Source: Lachnospiraceae bacterium oral taxon 096
GTDB lineage: Bacteria; Bacillota; Clostridia; Lachnospirales; Lachnospiraceae
Length of the DNA stretch: 64,000 nucleotides
NCBI GenBank assembly: GCA_018141845.1
Contig: CP073340.1
Location: 576,001-640,000 of the forward strand
Direction: 5' to 3'
Shown in pieces: positions 33,297 to 41,892 of this stretch. Under the pieces are notes generated by a model. The model did not search any database, was not told the origin of the DNA, and worked only from the letters and a program-made list of their open reading frames with translations. How positions within the stretch are numbered: position 1 is the first letter of the stretch; each line of letters opens with the position of its first letter. Position numbers and translations under genes: made by a program.

Positions 33297-34979
33297 TTAT
33301 TGACTTACTCGATCAATGACATCCCAAACACTGCTAGGTTCAAATCCCAGTTTCCAGCAACCAACACCTGCCAGATTTTTCTCCTTAATTAAATCCACCT
33401 TTAGACCAAGCGATTTTTCTTCCTCCATCCAAATCGCCTGCTTCGTGTCATCGGTCTTAATTTCGCCATAATATTGTCCTAACTTATCATCCCAAGTTAA
33501 ATCCACATTATTTTGTGTAATCCATGCTTTTGCATCACTAATGCCAATCGCTTTGCTCGTTGTCTCGCCATTTTTCTTCGTCCAAATTCTCGTGTAAAAT
33601 GGCACACCATTAATTAACTTCTCTGCTGGAACTTCCTTGAGTGTTCTCTCTAGTCCCTTCTTCACATAGCCAATAGAAGAAACACTACCCATACTCGTTC
33701 CATTCGTGTGCTCATCATAGCCCATGTTGACTACATAGTCGACAATCTTTGCCAAATCTTTTCTTGAGTAGAAGGCGTTGTAATCTGCATAATTTGGAAC
33801 ATCAACAGATAACACTAAATTATTCTTCCTACATGCAATGGAAAGCTCTCGGATAAATTCAATATAATGGGGCTTTGCATTTTGACGAATCTGCTCAAAA
33901 TCGACATTGATTCCATCAAATTTATATTTCTTTGCCGACTTGATCATCCCACTAATAATCTTGTCTCTTGCAGCTGACTTCGCAAGTAAAATTTCTGAAT
34001 TCACATTGGTATTAAAATTATCAACCAGTGCCCAAACCTGAATTCCCTGTGCATGAGCCTTTTGCACATATTCTTCGCTTTCATAGCTCTTGTAATTTCC
34101 GTCATTGTCAGAAAGAGCAAACCATGTCGGCGAAATAACATTTAATCCCTTCGTGTCCTTAATCGCCTCATCAAATCCTCCATTTGCTGCTTGCACGGTC
34201 ACCTGATGCCATCCCAGTACAATTGGCTTATCCAAATGAATGGAGGTATATTTTGGCATATCATTGGTACTAAGATCCGATGCCACTTCTAGTGCACTCA
34301 AAAAGCTTTTTTTCACATAGCCGGTATGATTGTCATCGGTGGCCACTTTAACCCATTTCAACTTTTTGCTTGCATACTCATCATCGCTATAATAGTCAAG
34401 CAAGCGAACCTTCTCTCCAGGCTCTAACTTGCGAACTTGGTCAGCCGTGACAGCTTCCTTTGTATACATCTTTGTCTCACGCTCAATCGTGGCCGTCTGA
34501 TAATCTCCCCAATTGTCAAAAATATTGATATGGCGAATTTCATCACCACTAAAATCGTCAATACGAACATCTGCATACTGCGTTATAATATTGAGTGAGA
34601 GATATTTTGTTTCATTTTCAATAATAAAAGCTGGCTTTCCTGTCTTGTCTTTATCCTTTAATCCAATTCGAGCCATACTTGTTGGCTGAGCCACCAACAT
34701 TACTTTTTGGTCATCACTCCAATAAAAATTGCTGAGTGTACTCTGTACCCAGCTAAATGGCAGATAAACTACGCCATCTCTATAAATCGCCGCTGTGCTC
34801 TGCTGATTAAAATTATAAAATAATCCCACTCGCTCACCACTGACATGGTAATAATCTCGGTCGGACATAATATTCTTTTTTGTGGCAAATATACCAAAAT
34901 AATCCGAAACGAAATATCCCACTATGGCAACCATCAATAAAAATACGACTGCTAAAAATCTTGTAATTGCTTTCTTCAT
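33297..34979 (-). CDS. Membrane-anchored SH3 + glycoside hydrolase family 18 protein
   Basis: The protein is 560 residues. An N-terminal membrane helix (residues 5-25) leads to a stretch resembling copper-amine-oxidase-like segments (about 40-150: [20 protein letters not shown]). A bacterial SH3 domain follows (about 165-225: [26 protein letters not shown]), then a GH18 barrel (about 245-555) with catalytic motif DGINVDFEQ, Glu362. Similar proteins (YaaH/SleL, YdhD types) cleave N-acetylglucosamine bonds in peptidoglycan. The only ribosome binding site, GGAGG at 34997-34993, is 13 bases from the ATG and lies at a strong hairpin. Confidence 0.88.
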   Translation of the reverse strand: MKKAITRFLAVVFLLMVAIVGYFVSDYFGIFATKKNIMSDRDYYHVSGERVGLFYNFNQQSTAAIYRDGVVYLPFSWVQSTLSNFYWSDDQKVMLVAQPTSMARIGLKDKDKTGKPAFIIENETKYLSLNIITQYADVRIDDFSGDEIRHINIFDNWGDYQTATIERETKMYTKEAVTADQVRKLEPGEKVRLLDYYSDDEYASKKLKWVKVATDDNHTGYVKKSFLSALEVASDLSTNDMPKYTSIHLDKPIVLGWHQVTVQAANGGFDEAIKDTKGLNVISPTWFALSDNDGNYKSYESEEYVQKAHAQGIQVWALVDNFNTNVNSEILLAKSAARDKIISGMIKSAKKYKFDGINVDFEQIRQNAKPHYIEFIRELSIACRKNNLVLSVDVPNYADYNAFYSRKDLAKIVDYVVNMGYDEHTNGTSMGSVSSIGYVKKGLERTLKEVPAEKLINGVPFYTRIWTKKNGETTSKAIGISDAKAWITQNNVDLTWDDKLGQYYGEIKTDDTKQAIWMEEEKSLGLKVDLIKEKNLAGVGCWKLGFEPSSVWDVIDRVSQ

Positions 34980-34984
34980 AAAAT

Positions 34985-35020
34985 TTAGGGAACCTCCATT
35001 TATTTACATAGGTTCCCTAA
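34985..35020 (-). promoter_or_regulatory. Hairpin covering the ribosome binding site of the GH18 gene
   Basis: A perfect 11-bp stem (TTAGGGAACCT with AGGTTCCCTAA) encloses a 14-base loop. The right arm includes the 3' part of the GGAGG site. No U-run follows on either strand, so it is not a normal terminator. It may hide the ribosome binding site until melted or bound. Confidence 0.55.
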
Positions 35021-35077
35021 TTATACCATATATTCACTTAAACTACTATTGAAATGAGACTGAATTGATATCTAATT

Positions 35078-35308
35078 TTATTCATCTATGCGGTCAAAGT
35101 GAATTTCTTTGAGTATTCCTGTCTTCTCATCGGAAATAAAATCTCCCATATAACTCAATTTTTCATCCGAAAGTCTCAATACATTGCTCAAATCATTCAC
35201 ATCGCATCGCTTTCCATCGATATAAATTTCTACACCTCGTTCGCCCATATCTCGCAACATCGCAAAACAGGCGTACTCCCTATCCATTCTTTGCATATCT
35301 GTTCCCAT
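35078..35308 (-). CDS. Hypothetical protein (76 aa) behind the kinase/ATPase pair
   Basis: A short acidic protein (MGTDMQRMDREYACFAMLRD...ILKEIHFDRIDE) with mixed alpha/beta character and no domain I recognise. It follows the second ATPase-like gene by 33 bases and would be the third member of that unit. The ribosome binding site before 35308 is weak, and the ATG at residue 8 (MDREYACF) is an alternative. Function unknown. Confidence 0.5.
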   Translation of the reverse strand: MGTDMQRMDREYACFAMLRDMGERGVEIYIDGKRCDVNDLSNVLRLSDEKLSYMGDFISDEKTGILKEIHFDRIDE

Positions 35309-35341
35309 CTAGTACTCTAAGGTGGAGCATTTTGTGACACA

Positions 35342-35932
35342 TCACTCCAAGTTGAGCCATTCCATCTCTTTGAGTACCTCATAGGACGCCTTCGAAATCA
35401 GAAGGGGATCCTCCACAAAGGGAAGTCTATGTATCTGAAAATGATAGCCTCTTTCTAACCTTTTCCTCTCTTTTTCAGACCCAAAAGCCATGACAAAGTG
35501 AAAGCGATTTAAGATTTTCTCATCTTCCATTCGCAATATCTGCAAACATTCCTCTCCCTTCCAGCTCGAAAGTGCCACACAGACGACTCGAATGTCACAT
35601 CGCAAAAATTCTTCTCGATTTCCTCCGTGGCCAAAATCAACCACAATGCGTTCGTAGCCGCCCTCCTTTAGTTTCCAAAGTTGCCCACTACTAGCTGATG
35701 GAAAATAACGAATGCCATAGTGCTTTCTTGTTGTATGCAGTAATCGACGAATATCTTGGCTATCATTGAGCTCCACAAATGCGGTTTGAAATAGCCCACA
35801 TCCCGACAAATAGGCAGAAAAAAGTAAAGCTGTATGTGTTGTTCCCACACCACTTCCTGCCCCCATAACCCCAATGATCACCTGTCTTCTTTGCACAAAC
35901 TTTTTCTTTTGAAACCATCGCATCCATCGCAT
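35342..35932 (-). CDS. Atypical ParA/TadZ-like P-loop protein
   Basis: The 196-residue protein has a basic start (MRWMRWFQKKKFVQRR) and a P-loop region VIIGVMGAGSGVGTTHTALL. Residues 24-32 (GAGSGVGTT) lack the usual Walker A Lys, as in the CpaE/TadZ group of pilus-related ParA relatives. Further beta strands (QTAFVELNDSQ, YERIVVDFGHGG, IRVVCVAL) fit that fold. It lies 3 bases after the kinase gene whose own C-terminal half is a similar domain (SSAQGVGTTW). The two may pair. No pilus genes are nearby. Function unknown. Confidence 0.65.
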   Translation of the reverse strand: MRWMRWFQKKKFVQRRQVIIGVMGAGSGVGTTHTALLFSAYLSGCGLFQTAFVELNDSQDIRRLLHTTRKHYGIRYFPSASSGQLWKLKEGGYERIVVDFGHGGNREEFLRCDIRVVCVALSSWKGEECLQILRMEDEKILNRFHFVMAFGSEKERKRLERGYHFQIHRLPFVEDPLLISKASYEVLKEMEWLNLE

Positions 35933-35935
35933 TTT

Positions 35936-37249
35936 TTACTCCTTCTCTAGTAATTGCAAAATTCTCTCATATATCCTCTCCTTTTCTCCCCCTTCCAAAA
36001 AAATATTTTCATCAAATGGAAAATACAGACAATTCTTTTCCTCCATCTCCATTTTTTCTCCACCAAGATTACAGATCAATATGTACTTTTTCCTTGCCAA
36101 TTTCTTCATTGCCAAGAGTGCCTCTTCCATATGCCAAATACAATGCCTGCACACACAGATCAGTACATCCGGCAACTCATAGATGGCTCTATCCACATCC
36201 ACGCCATAATCTTCAATCACAAATTGGGCACTGTGCCGTTCAAGTTCCACATTTTCCCGATACCAAGGGCGAATAGGAATATTTTTATACCGAAAATATC
36301 CACAACCATCGGTTCTTATCTCCAGTTTTTCCTGTAGCGTCGTCATATGCAATGATGAATTTCTTTCTTCATATATTGCACTTCTTTTTTTGTGCAACAA
36401 AAATGCCACAAAACCAAGGGCAATCCATGTAGTTCCAACCCCCTGTGCACTAGAAATAAAGGCAATTCTTTGAGATGGATTTTTACATTCTAGTGCCAAA
36501 AGTTCATTTTTTAACTGCTCAACGGATGCATATCTCTCGTTTTTTTCCGTGCTCAGACAAATCCGCAGAATTTCTCGCAGTTTTCCCCAACTCTCTGGCA
36601 TTTTATCCTGGTCATTGCTTGGGTATCTTCCGATTCCAGCATAGTACACAATTGCAGCCATACTGTAGATATCTGTTCTGGCATCCAATGCCCCACCTGT
36701 ATATTGTTCTGGTGCTGCATATCCTCTTGTACCATAGCCATCGGCATACGCTATATTGTTATCTTGTTTTTGGGAATGATCGAAATCGATGATGCTCACT
36801 TGACCATCTTTGATAATGAGATTACCTGGCTGAATATCCAGGTGAAAAATACTTTGTTTGTGTAGATAATCCATTGGCCTACAGAGTGCCAATGCAAATG
36901 TTACTAATTCTTGATATGGCATTACGCCAATTTCATGTACTCGGGAGTAAAGATTTTCGCCTTGCATATATTCTTCCACCAAGTACATTGCCTCTTTGGA
37001 CTCTTCCAAGTCATAGATAATTGGAATTCCTGGATGGTGCAAATTTTTTAGGATCTGTGCCTCTTTGCGAAATTCCTCGAAGAGATGATTATTCAATTTG
37101 GGGACTATCTTTATGGCTCGATATACTCCGAGTGTTTTGTGTTCTGCCAAATAGACTGACCCATTTAATCCACTGCCTAAAATTCGAATCTTTCGATATT
37201 TACTTGCAAGAGCCTCCCATCCGTCTACTCTACCACCTCCTATGTCCAT
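35936..37249 (-). CDS. Ser/Thr protein kinase fused to an atypical ParA/TadZ-like domain
   Basis: The protein is 437 residues. The kinase domain (about 15-255) has glycine loop GSGLNGSVYL (25-34), ATP-anchoring Lys47 in RAIKI, catalytic Asp138 in HLDIQPGN, metal-binding DFD (155-157) in place of DFG, and APE (179-181). The key residues are present, so it is probably active. From residue 260 a ParA-like domain begins (RIAFISSAQGVGTTWIALGF), with Walker A lacking Lys. There is no membrane segment or PASTA repeat, so it is cytosolic. A strong promoter lies so close that the transcript would begin about four bases before the ATG. It probably forms a unit with the two genes that follow. Confidence 0.82.
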   Translation of the reverse strand: MDIGGGRVDGWEALASKYRKIRILGSGLNGSVYLAEHKTLGVYRAIKIVPKLNNHLFEEFRKEAQILKNLHHPGIPIIYDLEESKEAMYLVEEYMQGENLYSRVHEIGVMPYQELVTFALALCRPMDYLHKQSIFHLDIQPGNLIIKDGQVSIIDFDHSQKQDNNIAYADGYGTRGYAAPEQYTGGALDARTDIYSMAAIVYYAGIGRYPSNDQDKMPESWGKLREILRICLSTEKNERYASVEQLKNELLALECKNPSQRIAFISSAQGVGTTWIALGFVAFLLHKKRSAIYEERNSSLHMTTLQEKLEIRTDGCGYFRYKNIPIRPWYRENVELERHSAQFVIEDYGVDVDRAIYELPDVLICVCRHCIWHMEEALLAMKKLARKKYILICNLGGEKMEMEEKNCLYFPFDENIFLEGGEKERIYERILQLLEKE

Positions 37250-37259
37250 CTCTGTTTTT

Positions 37260-37307
37260 ATTATAATTCTCCATACTTTTTATCGTCAATCCCGAATGTA
37301 CATTCGG
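37260..37307 (-). promoter_or_regulatory. Promoter of the kinase unit with adjacent 16-bp palindrome
   Basis: On the minus strand TTGACG (37289-37284) and TATAAT (37265-37260) are 18 bases apart. Two bases upstream of the -35 lies a perfect palindrome CCGAATGTACATTCGG (37292-37307). It resembles operators of dimeric repressors or activators (TetR-like or LexA-like symmetry). No such regulator gene is adjacent. Confidence 0.7.
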
Positions 37308-37339
37308 TCGGTTTAGCCTAAGTTTTTTTCAATATTTTC

Positions 37340-37368
37340 TTGAAGACAAAGTCAATCAATGGTACACT
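37340..37368 (+). promoter_or_regulatory. Promoter of mecA
   Basis: TTGAAG (37340-37345) and TACACT (37363-37368) are 17 bases apart, 40 bases before the TTG start of mecA. Confidence 0.6.
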
Positions 37369-37408
37369 TCAAAAGTAAATTGTTTTAACTCTGAAAGGGG
37401 TGATAATA

Positions 37409-38065
37409 TTGAAAATAGAACGAATCAATGAAGACCAAATTAGCTGCACACTCACGAGTGGAGACCTCGATATCCGAAATATGAAATTAAATGATCTTGG
37501 ATATGGCTCCTATCAGGCACGCACACTCTGCAAGGAGATGCTTCGCCGCGCAGCCTCTGAACTTGGCTTTGAAACAGATGAAAATCCCATTATGGTGGAA
37601 ACCATACCCATGGCAGACAATAGTATTGTGATGATTATTACCAAGGTAGAGGATCCTGAAGAAATGGATGCCCGCTTTTCTACATTTACACCAGAAAATC
37701 TCATTCTTTTTCCCGAAGAAGGCGAAAAAGAAATGTTAGAAGGTGTAGAAAATTTATATGCCAAAGGGCATGAAGTAATATCCTCAATTCGCATTTTTTC
37801 CTTTAAAGATCTGGACACTATTGTCTGTGCAGCCAAGGCTATCCACGGGCAATACAATGGAACAAATACACTCTATAAAAATAATGACCAATACCTTTTA
37901 GTCATTTCCAATGACGATGTCCATGGATTTTCCATCACCTGCAATATTCTCTCTGAATATGGAAGAAAGATAAATTCTTCCTATGCCAGCACATCATTTT
38001 TAGAAGAACATTGTGAAATTATCACTAGAGGTAGGGCATTACAAGTTTTTGCTTCACTCTACTAA
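37409..38065 (+). CDS. mecA: ClpC adaptor MecA-like protein
   Basis: The 218-residue adaptor delivers proteins to ClpC/ClpP for unfolding and degradation. The N-terminal target-binding part reads MKIERINEDQISCTLTSGDL, the typical MecA beginning. A charged middle follows, then the C-terminal ClpC-binding domain (IRIFSFKDLDTIVCAAKAI, YLLVISNDD). The start is the TTG at 37409, placed 8 bases after AAAGGGG. A GTG at 37400 lies inside that site and is less likely. A strong bidirectional terminator follows. Confidence 0.9.
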   Translation: MKIERINEDQISCTLTSGDLDIRNMKLNDLGYGSYQARTLCKEMLRRAASELGFETDENPIMVETIPMADNSIVMIITKVEDPEEMDARFSTFTPENLILFPEEGEKEMLEGVENLYAKGHEVISSIRIFSFKDLDTIVCAAKAIHGQYNGTNTLYKNNDQYLLVISNDDVHGFSITCNILSEYGRKINSSYASTSFLEEHCEIITRGRALQVFASLY

Positions 38066-38107
38066 AAAGAGGCTGTCGCACTAAGTAATTAGTGTGCAGC
38101 CTCTTTT
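38066..38107. terminator. Bidirectional terminator between mecA and XRE gene
   Basis: A stem AGAGGCTGTCGCACTAA / TTAGTGTGCAGCCTCT, with one bulge, has an A-run to the left and a T-run to the right. Confidence 0.9.
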
Positions 38108-38108
38108 C

Positions 38109-38579
38109 TTATTTTTCCATTGCTGTCTTTTCCACCCATAAATTGAGTTCATTGACAGCAACAGAAATATCTCTCAACTTCGTGCGAATCAAGCTAAAAT
38201 CATGCAATTCATCCTCAGATATCACACCATCCCTTGTAATTTGAACTAACTTTGACACCAATGGATTAATTTCATTTAGACTTGCAATCATCTCTAAAAC
38301 AATATTGGAAAGCTCCTTGACTTCCACTTTAGCCACACTGTCCTTCCCAATGTGACACTCATGTGTACAGTAGTAATTTTTTAGTTCTGGCCTCTTATAA
38401 CATTGTGCCATTTGCATAATATCATAGGCCGTTGGCTCTGTCTGTTCATATTCAATTTTTTCAATCCGAGCTGAGGACACGCCGTCCATCAATTCACTCG
38501 CCCCATCCCTAGTCAAACCGCACTCTTCTCGATAGATTTGGTATATTGTTTTATTTTCCTTTGTTGATGCTCTTCCCAT
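38109..38579 (-). CDS. XRE-type HTH regulator with C-terminal helical domain (156 aa)
   Basis: The N-terminal HTH (TIYQIYREECGLTRDGASELMDG..SSARIEKIEYEQ) is followed by a short Cys/His cluster (YYCTHECHIG) and a helical C-terminus that may dimerise (VKELSNIVLEMIASL..NPLVSKLV). It faces away from two unknown genes (38707 and 39114), and the shared promoter region holds a perfect palindrome, so it may control them. The cysteine cluster could bind metal or sense redox state. Similar proteins occur in Lachnospiraceae; no function is known to me. Confidence 0.8.
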   Translation of the reverse strand: MGRASTKENKTIYQIYREECGLTRDGASELMDGVSSARIEKIEYEQTEPTAYDIMQMAQCYKRPELKNYYCTHECHIGKDSVAKVEVKELSNIVLEMIASLNEINPLVSKLVQITRDGVISEDELHDFSLIRTKLRDISVAVNELNLWVEKTAMEK

Positions 38580-38639
38580 ATTTGTCTCCTATTTCCCCCA
38601 TTTAGTGACTATAATTTCTCTATTTCCTCAAAAACAGCA

Positions 38640-38671
38640 TTGCCTTATCCACACTGGTTTAGTATACTAAA
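38640..38671 (+). promoter_or_regulatory. Promoter of the 38707 gene with palindrome on the -10
   Basis: TTGCCT (38640-38645) and TATACT (38663-38668) are 17 bases apart. The 14-bp palindrome TTTAGTATACTAAA (38658-38671) covers the -10 box, a good site for a repressor such as the divergent XRE protein. Confidence 0.65.
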
Positions 38672-38706
38672 GATACAAAAAATAATCAACTAAGGAGGAA
38701 AAAACT

Positions 38707-39099
38707 ATGAATTTCAACAATGTTTGCATCAGTCTTCATGAATACTTTAGTAGCAAGGGATATGGTAAAATTTTACTCCCATTGAGTGTACCTATCTGTC
38801 TTGGCAGTGCTGCACTCAAAGTATTTAGCCGATTCATCTCCCTCGGCAATCTAGTTACTGCCATTTTATTTTTTGCTTTTTTCTTCAGTTTATTTATGGT
38901 ATTATCTAATCAGCTGTATATCGTGGCTGCAATGGGACTTGGTCTTTGGGCAGCAGCCGCAGCAGTAAATGTTTTAAAGTATGCACTTTTTACTCGCTAC
39001 TATCATCACATTCAGTGGGATTCTGTACTCTACTGTGTTGTCTACGCACTCCTTGCATTTAGTGCATACAAAAAGTCAATGGACACATCACATAACTAA
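38707..39099 (+). CDS. Hypothetical membrane protein (130 aa)
   Basis: A hydrophobic protein with about four membrane segments (LPLSVPICLGSAALKVF, LVTAILFFAFFFSLFMVLS, YIVAAMGLGLWAAAAAV, SVLYCVVYALLAFSAY) and a short soluble start. AAGGAGG sets the start. It is followed after 14 bases by a soluble helical protein, so the two are probably co-expressed. No family recognised. Confidence 0.75.
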   Translation: MNFNNVCISLHEYFSSKGYGKILLPLSVPICLGSAALKVFSRFISLGNLVTAILFFAFFFSLFMVLSNQLYIVAAMGLGLWAAAAAVNVLKYALFTRYYHHIQWDSVLYCVVYALLAFSAYKKSMDTSHN

Positions 39100-39113
39100 G
39101 GAGGATTTATATT

Positions 39114-39512
39114 ATGCCAAGTAATCTTTTTAAAAATTTTATAGATAAGGCCAGCAGTGCAACACAAAGCGCCTTAGAAAAGGGAAAGGTTCAAGTTGAG
39201 ATCACAAAGCTCAATCTCGACAGCAATAATGCAGAAGGCCACATCAAGCAGGCAAAGGAAAGCATCGGTGACTATGTCTATGCCAACAATCTCTTGAGTG
39301 ACAATGCCGATTTGGCAAAATTTTTCGATACCATCAGAGAAGAACAGGCAAGAATTGATGCCAACAATGAAAAGATTGCACAGATTAAGAACAGCAATCC
39401 AACCGTTGTCAACAGTGCTGATGTTCCCTCCGATACAGAATATACGCCTTCTGAGGTTTCTCCAATTCCAACAGAGACCAATGACTCCACAGGAGAAGAT
39501 AAAACTGAATAG
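39114..39512 (+). CDS. Hypothetical helical protein (132 aa)
   Basis: A soluble protein with a helical, probably coiled-coil body (ASSATQSALEKGKVQVEITK, then EGHIKQAKESIGDYVYANN, FFDTIREEQARIDANNEKIA) and a Ser/Thr/Pro-rich acidic tail (residues about 100-132). AAGGAGG lies 10 bases upstream. It is similar in style to small stress or envelope-associated proteins, but no function can be assigned. It pairs with the upstream membrane protein. Confidence 0.75.
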   Translation: MPSNLFKNFIDKASSATQSALEKGKVQVEITKLNLDSNNAEGHIKQAKESIGDYVYANNLLSDNADLAKFFDTIREEQARIDANNEKIAQIKNSNPTVVNSADVPSDTEYTPSEVSPIPTETNDSTGEDKTE

Positions 39513-39540
39513 ATGGCAATATAATGCCAACAATAAAACG

Positions 39541-39575
39541 AAGGGAAGTTGCGAAACTGATTTGCAACTTCCCTT
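39541..39575. terminator. Bidirectional terminator
   Basis: AAGGGAAGTTGC and GCAACTTCCCTT form a perfect 12-bp stem with an 11-base loop, followed by TGATTTTG. It separates the 39114 gene from the convergent DUF1858 gene. Confidence 0.88.
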
Positions 39576-39605
39576 GATTTTGCCCTAAATTCAATGATCC
39601 GATTT

Positions 39606-39803
39606 CTAGGCACCTAAAATTTCATTGATTTGAGAAACCAATACATCACAATCAATGCCATGAACCATACAGGCCTCTTCAAGTGTCTCCATCTGTGATG
39701 AAGGGCAACCCAAACAATGCATACCTGCACGCATAAGAATTGGTGCAATATTGTCATTGACCATCAAAAGTTCTCCAATGGTCATATTCTTGTTAATCTC
39801 CAT
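39606..39803 (-). CDS. DUF1858-domain protein (65 aa)
   Basis: A single DUF1858 domain (MTIGELLMVNDNIAPILMRAGMHC) with a CLGC pair (MHCLGCPSSQMETLEEAC), a potential redox or metal site, like the small hybrid-cluster-type or disulfide-oxidoreductase-like proteins of anaerobes. It is monocistronic and divergent from a ferredoxin gene across a 190-base region. A redox role is likely; its partner is unknown. Confidence 0.88.
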   Translation of the reverse strand: MEINKNMTIGELLMVNDNIAPILMRAGMHCLGCPSSQMETLEEACMVHGIDCDVLVSQINEILGA

Positions 39804-39921
39804 TTTTCTACCTCCCTATATAATTTACTCCTTCAATATAACATTGATTATACTGCTATGGCAAGTCATTATTTTTACGCAAAATGCTTATGTACTTTTC
39901 TCAAGACAGCGGCTGATTTGC

Positions 39922-40160
<239 letters not shown>

Positions 40161-40179
40161 TCAATGCCAAATAAGATGA

Positions 40180-40215
40180 CAGTGGTGTGAAAAGAATGCT
40201 CTTTTCACACCACTG
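40180..40215. terminator. Terminator after ferredoxin
   Basis: A perfect 15-bp stem (CAGTGGTGTGAAAAG / CTTTTCACACCACTG) with a 6-base loop and T-run at the right. Confidence 0.92.
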
Positions 40216-40219
40216 TTTT

Positions 40220-41890
40220 TTATAACTTCTTTTCTAATTTTTCTACCATATACTTTAAACTTCCTGGTCTAAACGGATTCTTGATCCCTGCATCCTCAAT
40301 TAATTCATCAAAAAACTTAGATGCTGATTCTTTCGCCAGATGCATATAACTCTTCCATGCCCCCTGAAAATCCTCATCCATCCAAACTTTATACGCCAAT
40401 GCATTGGTTCCTGCAATACAGTAATCAATATAATAGAGTGGGCTGTCATAGATGTGATGCTGCTTTTGCCAAAAACCTCCACCTGAAAGATAATCATTGT
40501 CTCCATAATCAAGATGTGGCTTATATTGTTTTTCTAATTCTCTCCAAAGCTCTCTGCGCTGTGCAGGTGTCATCTCTGGTTTTTCATATACAATATTTTG
40601 AAATTCGTCAACCATCGTCCCATAAGGAATAAAGGTCACTGCATTTTCAAAATGCATTTGAATATAGTCCGCTGCACGATCTCCAAAAAACAAGTTCATC
40701 CAAGGCTCAGTAAAAAACTCCATACTCATCGAGTGTGTCTCTGCAGTCTCCATTGTAATGTCATTGTGCTCTCGAATGGGATCATTGGCCGTCAAATATC
40801 CCTGGAAAGCATGTCCACATTCATGTGTGATAACGTCGACATCCCCATCAGTGCCATTAAAATTGGCAAAAATAAACGGAACTTTGTAGTCTGGCAACAT
40901 CGTCTCATATCCACCAGTCTTTTTATTCTTTCTTCCCAAGACATCAAATAATTCCATTTCACACATCTTGTCCATAAATTCCTTGGTTTCCGCAGAGAGT
41001 TCACTGTACATCTTTTGTCCTGCCATGAGAATTTCCTCTGGTGTTCCTACTGGCTTTGGATTGCCATCTAAAAAGAAAATATTCTCATCAATATAGCTTA
41101 AACGCTCAAGCCCAAGGCGAATCCTTTTTCTCTCATGCAATTTTTCTGCAAATGGAACGAGATCTTCCTTCACCTGCTGACGAAATTTCGCTATTTCCTC
41201 CCTGCCATAGCAATTGCGATTCATTCTCGCATAGCCAAGCTCGAGATAATTTTCATATCCCATCAATTTTCCCTGTGCTGTGCGATTTTTCACTAATTGA
41301 TCATAAAAATCATCGAATTCCTGTGCATGTGATTCAAAAAACTTCGTATACTTCTCCCATGCCTGTCTGCGAATTTCTCTGTCCTTGTGATTGAGATAAG
41401 GTGTCATCAAAGATAAATTTAACTCTTCGCCCTGCCAATCAATTTTTGCTGAAGCAAGGAGCTTATTGTATCCTGTCATCAATTCATTTTCTTCCTGCAT
41501 CAGGGGAATCAATTTTTCATCCATGGCCTTCATCGCCAATTCAATGTTTTTAAATGCAACAGGGCCAATTTTTTCTTCCAAATAGGCACGGTACTGTGAA
41601 TAGTACAACTTTTTTTGATATTCCACCACAACACTCTGAAATCTTGGCATATTCTGATCATAATACGCCTGCTCCTTTTCATAGAATGGATCCGTCATAT
41701 CAATATCACTTCGAATCATGGCCAATGTCGACTCTGTCATCACATGATCCATCATTTTATAGTATTTTTGATGAATCTGAAATTGCTCTTCTCCAGAATT
41801 TGCCATCTCAAAGTCCCTGATCAAATTTTGAAAATCTAAAATCAATTGATCAAAGTCCACTCGTGTATAAGGTATTTCTGAAAACTTCAT
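40220..41890 (-). CDS. M3-family oligoendopeptidase
   Basis: The 556-residue zinc metallopeptidase of the PepF/thimet oligopeptidase class cleaves short peptides in the cytoplasm. It has the zinc site VITHECGHAFQGY (HExxH) with the downstream Glu in ETAETHSMSMEF, and the active-site region GFWQKQHHIYDSPLYYIDY. Length fits PepF-like M3 enzymes. It begins 2 bases after the dnaB stop, so it is the last gene of the gdpP-rplI-dnaB unit. Confidence 0.93.
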   Translation of the reverse strand: MKFSEIPYTRVDFDQLILDFQNLIRDFEMANSGEEQFQIHQKYYKMMDHVMTESTLAMIRSDIDMTDPFYEKEQAYYDQNMPRFQSVVVEYQKKLYYSQYRAYLEEKIGPVAFKNIELAMKAMDEKLIPLMQEENELMTGYNKLLASAKIDWQGEELNLSLMTPYLNHKDREIRRQAWEKYTKFFESHAQEFDDFYDQLVKNRTAQGKLMGYENYLELGYARMNRNCYGREEIAKFRQQVKEDLVPFAEKLHERKRIRLGLERLSYIDENIFFLDGNPKPVGTPEEILMAGQKMYSELSAETKEFMDKMCEMELFDVLGRKNKKTGGYETMLPDYKVPFIFANFNGTDGDVDVITHECGHAFQGYLTANDPIREHNDITMETAETHSMSMEFFTEPWMNLFFGDRAADYIQMHFENAVTFIPYGTMVDEFQNIVYEKPEMTPAQRRELWRELEKQYKPHLDYGDNDYLSGGGFWQKQHHIYDSPLYYIDYCIAGTNALAYKVWMDEDFQGAWKSYMHLAKESASKFFDELIEDAGIKNPFRPGSLKYMVEKLEKKL

Positions 41891-41892
41891 TC

